Of a stretch of 64,000 nt of DNA, positions 54,972 through 64,000 are shown piece by piece (within the stretch, counting starts at the first letter, position 1; each line of letters begins with the position of its first letter). Position numbers and translations under genes: made by a program. The notes beneath the pieces are model-generated. The model was not told where the DNA came from. It searched no databases and saw nothing but the letters and a program-made list of their open reading frames with translations. Source of the DNA: Thelephora terrestris (lineage: Eukaryota > Basidiomycota > Agaricomycetes > Thelephorales > Thelephoraceae); contig WIUZ02000020.1 in the NCBI GenBank assembly GCA_015956445.1, positions 620,001 through 684,000 on the forward strand, written 5' to 3'.

Positions 54972-56634
54972 TTAGTGGCGGCTGCAGGGAAACGAGAGGG
55001 ACACAAACCATGTGTATTCGTACGGACTGTATGGTAGACCATCCGTTAGGGAAGTCGCGTATTCTTCGTTTCCATACCTGAACTTGGCATAAACCCGCGG
55101 TCGATCTAGCTGACAGGACAAAATGTATATGCTCTGAACATGCAACTCCAATGTTCCTGGCAACTCCCCGGACGCAGGCCACCTCCGAGAAGTGTGGGTT
55201 GTTTTGAGGCGAGGTTTGAGGGTACGGTAGACTTCGTCGATCGGCGGGCGTTCGCGGGGAGTCACGCTCCAGCAGTCCTCAAGGAGCTCCCAGACCAGAC
55301 CATCGACCACGCCGCGAGGCCGTGTAGGAATTCCCCCCTCCCCTACATATAGAAATTCGGGATAGCGATACTCGCAGTGAGGCGCTATCCCTGTCAAAAC
55401 CTAGGAAACTGATGTGAGCTTCGACCCTCGGACAGGATGATATACACCGGTAGGGTCTCGCCTCATAGATGACCATGGCCATTCCATACACATCACTCTC
55501 CATCGTTCCGCTACGCCCTGTCCCCGAACGATCCCCTATTGTCAGACTGCCCATTATAGTCGAACTGCCCACTATTGTGGAGCTGCCCATCATCGTCGAT
55601 CTGTTCATCATCGTTGAACTGCCCATCATCGTTGAACTGCCCATCATCGTTGAACTGCCCATTATCATCGAACTATCCATTATTGTCCGACTGCTCGCTA
55701 TCATCGTATTGGAGGAATGATGATAGTCAGTGTAATACTTGGGAAGCGGCCGGGTTTCCGGTGCCATATAGTTGGAGTCCTTGGAGCCTTCTATCGATAA
55801 GATCCGCGCATGGTGAATACTCGAGGTGTCATGTGCGGCCATAGTTAATCGAGCAATACCGTCGTCATCAATTAATATGTGGCTCTGCTTGTGGTGTTAA
55901 GCATCATAAACGACAATGATGGGTTACGTACTGGCCACAAAGCACCGTGGACGACCTCGTTGGAGTGCAGAAAGAGCAGTCCTCTGACCGCACCCAATAT
56001 CTATTCATAAGATCAATGTGAGCGTGGGGACACATGGTTAGCTTGAATTGACTAGCCAGGTCGCATCGATTTGTAAGTGGATTTTTCTCCAGATATTGTA
56101 TGATGTTGCCGTTTTTGTACCAAGGAAACACTAGGGAGAAGTCGGAGGTGGTCGTCGACACTCCATAGAAAGGGAGAATGTTATCGTGTGCGAGTTGCTT
56201 CATCAAAAGTGCCCCTGTGCAAAACCGCTACTCACCCGTCAGCACAACGACCGATGAGTCTCCCAGTGGTGGGGATTGTACGACAGCTTACTTCTTGGGC
56301 CCTCGTTATGTCAGGATGGTCTTGGGACAACCTGAGAACCTTAAGGGTCACTGCCTCACCATGGTACCTGCCCTTCCAAATTTCGGTCATCCACGAGACG
56401 CGTTCGGGACGGTCTCCCCGTTTCAAAACACCCCCAAGTTCATACGACGCTGGGACTGCGTTCCAACGAGCACACAGCTGCAAAAGCTCGGAATAACGTT
56501 TTCCCTTCGGCCCATCCTTCCGGTTCCCGAGCTCCTAGGATAGAATGATCAGAACCAGGAGGAGAGATGATGAGCGGTTTTACCACTGCAATCTTGTTGA
56601 TGCGCCGGTAAGCACTCGAAAAGCCGAGGGGCAT
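54972..56634 (-). CDS. Predicted pseudokinase (TKL-like) with C2-like tail
   Basis: Exons give ARWNAVPASYELGGVLKRGD, WKGRYHGEAVTLKVLRLS (lysine of subdomain II present), LMKQLAHDNILPFYGVS, FSLVFPWYKNGNIIQYLEKN, then GLLFLHSNEVVHGALWP and HILIDDDGIARLT. The catalytic loop reads HGALWPSH in place of HRDLKxxN, and no DFG is seen, so the Asp, Lys and Asn needed for catalysis are gone. The APE motif (SNYMAPET) is followed by an expansion of Met/Ser/Thr 6-residue repeats, then ESDVYGMAMVIYE and the C-lobe LVWELLEDCWSVTPRERPP. The tail (GTLELHVQSIYIL, VYAKFRYGNEEYATS) resembles a C2 domain. The start is uncertain; ATG 56634 is a candidate. The gene lies directly downstream of an intact kinase on the same strand. 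Confidence 0.7.
55545..55700 (+). repeat. 18-bp in-frame minisatellite in pseudokinase
   Basis: About nine imperfect 18-bp units of the type GAACTGCCCATCATCGTT follow one another. On the coding strand they give S-S-T-M-M-G repeats inserted between the APE motif and subdomain IX. Three central units are identical, a sign of recent expansion. Confidence 0.85.
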
Positions 56635-56712
56635 CGTGGCTGCAGAGCGGTTAGATACGTAGATTGTTCATGCCGTAGACAGCGAGCAACGGAAAGTGGA
56701 TATTCACTGGAA

Positions 56713-58199
56713 TCAATGTTCTTTGCCTTCACCGTCACCGCCTTCACCGGTCGCGGTGGATTTGAGCCGAACAAATCCGTGTCCACGGCACATTGCATGT
56801 AACTGCGGGAAGCGAAATTAAGTCGTGATGGCGGTTCCGTGCAGAGAAGGTATACTACTAGCCATTCGCGAAGGATCCCAACCACCTTTGTTATCGCGGG
56901 CCGGTGAGCAGGGTCTTGTTGCCAACAATCGCGCGTCATGTTCCATAACGAGTCGGTTAAACCTGGGTCTTGCGGACGCTCGGGCCGTTCGCCGTCCATA
57001 ACCTTCGTGGTAGCGATTCCATCCGGGAGTTTGCGGCCGAACGGATAGTCTCCTGTGAAGACCTAAGAGAGGGTCCAAGTGTCAGGCAAAACATCCATCT
57101 TTTCACATCCAACGCTGGATATAGGGAGACGCAAGGACCTACTTCCACCGCAACCATGCCAAATGCAAAGAGGTCTGCTTCTCGAGTGATTTTACCGCCA
57201 CTCCAGAGAACCTCCGGTGCGGCCCACCTGGCAGTATAACCCTCTACTTTAGACACGAAAATGGAGCTCAACCCACGAACGATTGAGGCAAAGCCGAAAT
57301 CTGTTAAACAGGCATGACCGTCGTCGTCGACGAGAATGTTGGGCTAGTCAAGGATCATTAATGAGGCTGAAAACAACGAGAGTGAGGACCTGCCCCTTTC
57401 AAGTCTCCGTGCGATGTGTGGTTCGCATGAAGATAGTTGAGACCTTCCGCCACGTCTAACAACTTCAAAAGGCATTATTAGTCAGGTATCAATCGCGAGG
57501 ACAGGTCTCACCAAGCCAACCCGGTTTGCGCCCGGTTTTTTGTTGATGTACTCTGTCAGAGTTCCATTCGGCATCCACTCTGAGACAAATTGCAAGGAAT
57601 TTTGCTTGACGCCAATGAAAGCGACAACATTCGGGTGTCTCAGCCTTTTCCATATGATCGCCTCCTTGTAAAACGCCTATGTGGCCATGGACATTTTCAG
57701 TAGGCGGGAAGAAGGAAAGCTGGTACCAAGTGCTCACTTTCTGAACTGCCCCGCGATTTTGCTCAGAAACCTTCAGGTGTTTGATGCAGACCTTGCTGCC
57801 ATTGTAGGTGCCTTCCCATACAACGGAAAACCCGCCAAAGTCGACTGGTTCGTCACCAAGTCGGACGAGAGCGCCTGAAATAGTGTACGAGGATGGCAGG
57901 ATTGCGTGTTGGCTACAGATGGTCCGTAGTTTGCGTATACATCGTCGGAAAACATCGTCAGTAACTGGGGCGACACCAAGGGTCTGTAGAGTCTCTTTTG
58001 TAAGCTGGAAAGGGGGTAAAGGGAAGAAACAAACCCCATCAAGGAAATCCACAAGCCGAGTCAACTCCAATCCCTGAAGACTGGTCAAATACTGGTCTTT
58101 TTCGTCGCTTCGGATCAAGCAGTGGAGGTAGCGCAAGAAATCAGGAGAAGAGGTGTCGAGAGAATAGAGATGATGTAAGACTTGGGAGGTATGCATCAT
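56713..58199 (-). CDS. Serine/threonine (TKL-like) protein kinase
   Basis: ATG 58199 starts MMHTSQVLHHLYSL, a helical N-terminal region of about 110 residues (with LTRLVDFLDG and FRRCIRKLRTIC). The kinase domain has GGFSVVWEGTYNG, VCIKHLKV, AFYKEAIIWKRLRHPNVVAF, FVSEWMPNGTLTEYI, LLDVAEGLNYLH, an intact catalytic loop HGDLKGAANILVDDDG, TDFGFAS, ARWAAPEVL, READLFAFGMVAVE and MTRDCWQQDPAHRP. All catalytic residues are present. The 3' end is uncertain: with an intron after REWL the stop is at 56713, without it the frame runs to 56580. This class is expanded in Agaricomycetes, with unknown substrates. The neighbouring pseudokinase shares the C-lobe pattern, so the two probably arose by tandem duplication. 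Confidence 0.82.
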
Positions 58200-59832
58200 G
58201 TGCAAATCTACTTCCAGAGTTCCGCGGGCGGGGCGAAGATCGTTGGAGGTAAGGCAAGAGATACTGGATTCGCAAGGATACCTCGGCGGCAGCCTGACGC
58301 TACCCTGAGCGGGACCTCAGGCAGTCTGCCACGTGCGCTGACATGTCCTAGGGGTCCTAGGGTCACCGTTCTAGCCTCTTCTAACCCCTGCGATCAAAGG
58401 CGACCAAGCGTGAGACGCGATGCCCTTCCCCGAGCTTCAACCGGCTGGATTCCAGCTCAGGTGCCACGTCTAAACCTAATCCGTGACGAATCCGTGACCA
58501 TATTATCGAGGTCGACGCCGTTGAAGAGAAATCCCACTTTCCTCACTCTCCTATGCAAACCGCTTCTCGATACTATCATCGCCTTGCACAGTCGGACGCC
58601 CGAACTAACACCCTCGAGGGAGGAGTGCTCACATGTCTGCTCTGCTCGTGGGGGGTCTGACTTTGTCCAGCTACGATGGTGGGAGACAAGTTTTGGGTGT
58701 CCGATGGCTTCTGTTGCGCATGCTGTAACTTGCGTCCGTTTCGCGAGACTCTATGTCACGTTGCCACGCTCTCTAACTCTGGCTCTTTCAATGCCCTGCA
58801 GCTGGAGCTTGGTGCAGTATTCTACAGCTGTTCCTGATCATTAAAAATTGAACGGAATAACCACTGCCTTCTGATGGAGTCTCAAAGTTTCGTTCACAAG
58901 GCACCACTATCCACTTACGCTAAGTAATCAGACAAATGCAACAGCTAAGCTGTTCGAACATAGTACGGATTAAATTGGACGAGGCGAGAAACACCGTGGT
59001 CGATTTATATGGAGAGTGACACCGTTCCATAGTATGAGGTAACTGCATAGATCCATCAGGTTACATTCGTGTCTTACCGCAAGCTATTCCGTTCACATGC
59101 TAGCCCGTATGTCAAAACGCTCGATTGACCTGGGTTTTTTTTCCCGCGGGCAGATTTCTCCCCCCTGTCAGCTTCGGCGCAATAAAGCATCCAGTTGACC
59201 TCCCCTCAGTCCCCCCTCCTTGCATGCTTTAAGCAGAATCAAAGCTCCTGATGGCCAGGGTTTGATAGTGAAATTCCGTCCAATGCCTGGCGAACGATCT
59301 CGGCATGTGGAAAGCCACAAGCAGCTCGTGCTAACTGGATGGGGCCACCACACGGCCTATCTTCACGCGAGCTAGTGCTGGATTAGAATCACCCCGCAGA
59401 GGTATGGTCGGGATCATTCAGGCGACCCACTACTGAAGAACACTGTCATGGGACAAGTAGAGCCCGTCGATACCTCGAGGTTGGAACTGGCAGCAACCTC
59501 GAATCTGAGACTTCAGCACCATCATCAAGAATACAAAGCGACTCACGACCAATATCACAAAAGCACGGGTTTCTTCAAGCGGTTGTGACGCCTCCCAGAC
59601 GCCCCATCCACAAAACATTGACCATCCCTCCAAATATGTCCTCAACGAACTCATTCAAATCCTCACACAGCGCCATAGCCCTACTAGTTTTATCCTTCTC
59701 GCCGTGTATCATAAGAGACCAAGGCGACCGATGCTCTCGAGGGTGAAAAAGGTCTGGTATAATATTGCACGTCCGAAAGCAACGATTGAGTAGCCTCGTC
59801 AGCGAACGTGCTCTTAGCTCGCCCGCTCGGAA
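58200..59832. other. Intergenic; contains a decayed fragment, otherwise no gene
   Basis: A 220-codon plus frame at 58182-58844 opposite the kinase promoter is Arg/Pro/Ser-rich and looks like chance. The stretch at 59448-59704 is listed separately. The rest shows nothing. Confidence 0.4.
59448..59704 (-). pseudogene. Decayed copy of the 3' end of the PFF1-like gene
   Basis: This stretch aligns over about 250 bp with 61513-61770, which covers the last exon of the M28 protease gene and its 3' flank. Shared blocks include CAGCACCATCATC, ACGACGCCTCCC-like and CAGCGCCATAGCCCT. Frameshifts and substitutions destroy the protein. It lies on the other side of the secreted-protein gene, in the same orientation, so it records a local duplication of the gene end. 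Confidence 0.75.
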
Positions 59833-60824
59833 CTAAGCAAGAATGACACCGATAACACCTGCAATGCCGAAGACGCTGGAAGAGACACCAATAGGGTCTC
59901 CAGGGCTAGTCGAGGTGCCAATGATTGCAGCGCTCGGGATAGGACTACTCTCCGTGGAATTGTCAAGGAGCTGGATTAGCTCCGTCAATACACATTAGTA
60001 CCGAGGGGGGTGGGGGCGATTACCTTCCACCAGAACCAAATACAGGCGAACAGTTGGGGGACTCCCCGTGGCGGTGTTGATAGGGGAGACATTGAGGCTG
60101 GAGCCACTGATACAGGTCGTATCGCTGCCGGGCTGGACGGTAATGAGATCGGAGTACGCAACTGAGCCAGTGCTGTCCCTGAGTGCAAGGTTGCTATCGA
60201 TAGAGAGGGTCAGGTCATGGCCTTACATGGCGCAAGGGAAGGTGAAGATCCGAAAATACCCACAACATAACTCCTTATTTTAGATCAACAACCCAGGCGA
60301 GTTCATTGCCGGTCTGAGTAGGGAAGGTCTCGAGCTTGAATCAGAAAGCATAAACACCATTAGCACGGGTTTTATTGAGGGCCAGAGCATCACCTACCGG
60401 AGGAGCGGAGACTTGGCCAGCTGGAGGTTTGGATCCCTTGAGATGCCGCCCAACCCGCAAGGTTTGAAACAAAACACCTACCAGGGATGAGGGTCAGGAA
60501 GTAAGGGGGGGTTCCATCGGACCAGGTAAGGCTGAGGGAAAGGTCAGAAAAGGCGATGGATTCTGTTGGTCACGGACTTACAGAAGGGGTTCTACCCGAC
60601 GGAGACAAACGAAACATTCAGCTTCAAGTGAAGTATTTCTAATGTCATGTTACTTACGACACTGGACAGCGTTACCTCTGTGTGGTCAACGGTGCGTCAG
60701 CGGACAGAGGTCTTCGTAAAAACCCTTGCGAGCTTTTCCGACATACTTACTGGGCATTTACGGTCAAGCCCAGAACGGCTGGGGCAAGAGAGATGAGGGT
60801 AGTGGCTGCAACAGTGAACTTCAT
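59833..60824 (-). CDS. Secreted Ser/Thr-rich protein, possibly GPI- or membrane-anchored
   Basis: ATG 60824 starts a signal peptide, MKFTVAATTLISLAPAVLGL, cut probably before TVNAQ. Further exons give LTWSDGTPPYFLTLIPG, a short linker, LETFPTQTGNELAWVVDL, LTLSIDSNLALRDSTG, VAYSDLITVQPGSDTTCI, then a Ser/Thr/Pro-rich region and a C-terminal hydrophobic end SVFGIAGVIGVILA. This matches a common basidiomycete family of secreted proteins with a W-x3-PY core, a TVxxGSD-x-SC motif and a Ser-rich GPI-like tail. The function is unknown; a cell-wall location is likely. Between DLK and GHD a short intron must remove an in-frame stop. TAG is at 59833-59835. Confidence 0.75.
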
Positions 60825-61625
60825 CGAGAGTTTTTGGGGAAAGAACACAACTGAGGTATGGCCGTGACTCCTCATGGCCATGAACGAACAGGGATGAGTC
60901 GGATATGCGCTTCGCCCTGGCAGAAAACGTGTGCTAGTGCACCACGCAATTTAGCATGCAACTATCGCCCCGAACCTTCCGGGCTCTGATCGATCTGGGC
61001 GATCTTGCCCAAAACACCTGGCAGCGACGTCGTCGACTCTGAATGGCCGGGGCTGACTGCACTGGTAAAACCACTGCGCTTTAGATCCAGTGAACTTCGG
61101 CTGAAATCAAAAGTTCAGTCGGCGCGGGCCACGGGCTGAAGATTGACGCCAACCTGAAAGCTTTGAGTCGACTGAATATTCAGGTGGCTGAACATCATTC
61201 GTTATACATGCACTCAACCCACCCAGAGCCGGCCAACCATTTTCGCTGTATGCGTTCTCGAGCGCTCCGAAACGATTTCCGTGGGGGACACCTCACACAG
61301 AAGCGTTTCAATCATCAGGGCGACTCGCCGCCAGAGATCATCGTAAGCACCATTTAGTAGTCAGATCAGGGGCAACATCACCTAAGAGCCGGTGGGGGAA
61401 TGCTGCAGAAGTACGCATAATCATCAGAGTCGTAAAATGCGAAATGTGATGTGGAACGATGCAACCGGTAAGCATAAAATGGAACACAGCACGTCACGGA
61501 CAAGCATACAAGCAGAGCAAGTCGACACTTCCAGGGTTGAAACCAGCAACCTCGAACTTTCAGCACCATCATCTAGAAAACAAAAGCGACCCACGACCGA
61601 TAGCGGCGAAAGCATGGGTGTTTCC
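60825..61625. other. Intergenic, no gene seen
   Basis: The interval holds the promoter of the secreted-protein gene on the left and the 3' flank of the protease gene on the right. The plus frame at 61392-61817 is antisense to the protease 3' end and is considered a shadow. Confidence 0.4.
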
Positions 61626-64000
61626 TCAGACGGCCACGACGCCTCCCAAACACCCCATCAACAACACGTCGACCATCCCTCCAAACTTGCTCTCGACGTA
61701 CTCATCCAGATCCTCAAACAGCGCCATAGCCCTCCCGCCTCTATCCTTTTCACCCTTCTTGCCCGGCCACATCGCCTTCTCCTTAATACCCGAAAAATGT
61801 ATCTTCAGCAGAGGTGATTCAGAGGCAGAGGGCGGAAGCTTGTAAACGAGGTCGATGGACCAGGTGTCGACTCCATAGAACGAAGCCTCTTTGACGTGGT
61901 GTCGGGCGTATTCGTTGGGTGGGTTCTTGTCGAGCGTCCATTCGATCACGTGTGCGTCGAACGCAATTGCTAGAGCGCGTAACAGAGTCAGAAACCTTTG
62001 TTGTGAGGTGGGAAAAGTAATGGGGGATTATGCACCTGTCCAGATAACTTCAGGGTGGTCAATCTTCAGAGTCAATCTCCTCGTCCCAGCTTCTTTATCG
62101 ACTACATCGTTCAAAGCCGTGATCTTGATACTCGCCGGGGCTGCAGACGCTTGCGCGGCCTCGTAATGGGGAACGGTGGGTAAAGCGATCTTAAACGGCG
62201 CCAAGAACTGTTCGTTGACGGTGCAAGGGTCAATTAACGCGCATTTCGAGAAGGATTTTGGACAAAAACGCGTACCTGGGAGAAAGGGTATAAAACATCC
62301 CAGTCCCCGTTATTTTCATCAACGACGGGTACGAAAGCAGTCGCGCCTTCTCCGACAAATCCTTCAGTGATAGCGGTGGTGATACTTTCATAACCAGGCG
62401 CAGCGTCCGCACTTCCGATGAGCAAGTGGTTCTCGCTTGTTGTTACCTAATACGTAAAAACCTTGCGAGTCAGCGGCAGGGAAACCACGGGGAGAGAAAG
62501 GAGTTCTCACGTTCTCCATGTGAATGACGAACAACCTCTTCTGGTGCATCTCGTCGAATGGCTCCCTCCGCATGAACACCAGCATCGCCACACCAGACAA
62601 CAAAGATAGGCACAGAACCGATCGAACAAGAGTTCGTCGACTGAACCGATGTGATAAAGCTATCACGCTGGGGTAGGCCATAGCCCCAACTAAAACTGTC
62701 ATCGAAGCGATGATGTGTTCAGTAGGAGCATCCCGTCCAATTCGTCCTGGAGGATACAAGTCAATCATCACGTCACCCCCAGAAGAAGCAACAAATTTAC
62801 CTGTGAGGGGGACGAAAACGTCAAACAAAGTGGCGCACAGTTCCGTGCCGCTCATCAAGGGCATCAATTGTGAGATCGCGTACGTCCACAGTCGGATCTC
62901 TTCCGGGTCGGAAACGAAAATCTGGTTCAACACGAGTGAAACACCCAGCGGCAAAGAACAGACGAAGTATATCGCTGCAGATCCGTACCCAATCATCTGC
63001 AACGAAAGAGCGAGAGAGGATTGGAGAAGTAAGAGGGAAGTGAAGATCGTGACTTCGCGAACCCGACCGAAGATCAACTGGGAAGCTAACGCGCCAGCCA
63101 GGGCGGGAGGGAGGTATAATGCCAAGCAAGACAACTCTGCAGAGAACCAGCTCATCCCCTTGTTGAAAACGTTGGCCATAAGATAGGCGACGGCATTTGC
63201 GCCAACGAGAGCTCCAATCGGTGCAGCAATGGCGGCAGCGATACCCCTGAGTTGCTCCTGCCACATGGCTCTACCCTTCTTGAGTGCGGGTGCAGGGTCG
63301 ACGTAGGTCAATTTGACGAACGCGAGGGAGGTGATGAAAAATACAAAATAGGTGATCTTGGCCGTGTGGAAAGAGTAGCGGAAGAAGAGGCCAAATAGAG
63401 AGTAGAAGACCGTTTGAGGTTTCGTGTACCCAGTGTCAAGAGACGGGAGAGGGGATTCCGGGGAGGTGAGGTATTGGAGCAAGGCGAGAGTGTTATCTGC
63501 CATGTGCTACCCGAAAATTAGTACTGAGATTAAAGCTAGGAGGGAGACCGTAAACGAACCTGAGCAACACCCGGTTCTATATTTTCTACAAGGTCTTTGC
63601 GCATATGATACAGATAGCTGTTCGATACAATAGCCATCTGAAAAAACGGCATGTAAGGGGCGGGATCTACAAGGCCGGGGGATTGAGCGACTGACATCCA
63701 GGCCGGTGACATTTAAATATTCCTCGAATTGTCTAAAATCCGTACTGTATGCCGACCGTTAGCTCCTCGGAAGACAGGGAGTATTGATTCAGCTGACTCT
63801 GAAAGCAGAATACCAGAACTGAAGATTTCGTTCGCGATGATCGTGCCAAAGGGTCTCGGGACGCGAGAATATGCGTCTATCATTTGTTCTGATGTAGCCT
63901 GGAAAAGTAGTTCGGGCCCTGTTGTGCCAGCGGCCTCAAGGTTGATGACCGCCCGAACGGTTGGAGCTGAGCGGTCCTGGGTAGAATACAGATGGGAGCC
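61626..64000 (-). CDS. PFF1: PFF1/ERMP1-type vacuolar M28 metalloprotease, 5' end outside window
   Basis: The gene enters at the right edge on the minus strand. The first exon seen is the end of the M28 peptidase domain: VRAVINLEAAGTTGPELLF, EQMIDAYSRVPRPFG and IIANEIFSSG, then YLYHMRKDL and HMADNTLALLQYLTSP. Next come about six to eight membrane helices (for example FFRYSFHTAKITYFVFFITS, IAAPIGALVGANAVAYLMA, LALYLPPALAGALASQ). The lumenal C-terminal region has EPFDEMHQKRLFVIHMEN, GSADAAPGYES, IKITALNDVVDKEAGTRRL and VIEWTLDKNPP, ending DVLLMGCLGGVVAV. This is the order of Pff1/ERMP1 proteins, membrane-bound zinc aminopeptidase-like enzymes of the vacuole or ER. The catalytic zinc ligands are mostly beyond the window. 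The internal methionine before ADNTLALL is not the start; a GT-AG intron precedes it. Confidence 0.9.

Noticed and set aside
61392-61817. 141-codon plus frame at the 3' end of the protease gene
   Set aside because: It is antisense to the last exon of the M28 protease gene and lacks any protein family features.

Overview
The window is nuclear DNA of a filamentous fungus, most likely an Agaricomycete (Basidiomycota). The evidence is intron-dense genes with short GT-AG introns of about 50-60 bp, a tRNA-Thr with an intron, a Zn2Cys6 transcription factor, basidiomycete-type TKL-like kinases, a fungal seven-helix membrane protein, and a Ty1/copia element primed by half an initiator tRNA. No species is claimed. 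All multi-exon coordinates are gene spans; splice sites were placed by eye from reading frame and protein-family pattern.

Left part (1-21 kb), mostly single-copy housekeeping genes: DGAT2-type acyltransferase (2.1-3.8 kb, +), tRNA-Thr(AGT) (4.0 kb, -), protein kinase CK2 alpha (6.0-7.5 kb, -), glycolipid transfer protein (9.5-10.3 kb, +), an unnamed protein with four CxxC...W..H....C modules (10.9-12.7 kb, +), a METTL2/Trm140-type tRNA m3C methyltransferase (16.9-18.7 kb, -) and a coiled-coil protein of unknown function (19.1-20.9 kb, -). The gaps between them hold only degenerate sequence and local repeats.

Middle part (22-40 kb), an accessory island. Two paralogous, same-strand genes for crinkler-like proteins with a C-terminal kinase-like domain (23.4-25.6 and 37.8-39.9 kb, both -) flank an 11 kb transposon nest. 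A Ty1/copia element (5' LTR, gag, protease, integrase, part of RT) is broken inside RT by a 2.3 kb element, then broken again by unidentified DNA that carries a second, 3.3 kb copy of the same element family. This family has ends TGTCA...TGACA and perfect 5-bp target duplications (CCGCT and ATTAA). It carries two divergently transcribed genes with no recognisable transposase or reverse transcriptase. It is the best candidate here for an undescribed system.

Right part (40-64 kb): a secreted His-rich protein with many dibasic sites, a Zn2Cys6 transcription factor, a seven-helix membrane protein, a poorly readable stretch (51.4-55 kb), a predicted pseudokinase with a C2-like tail next to an intact kinase, a secreted Ser/Thr-rich protein, and the 3' part of a PFF1/ERMP1-type vacuolar M28 protease gene that runs off the right edge. 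A decayed copy of that gene's 3' end lies about 2 kb away.
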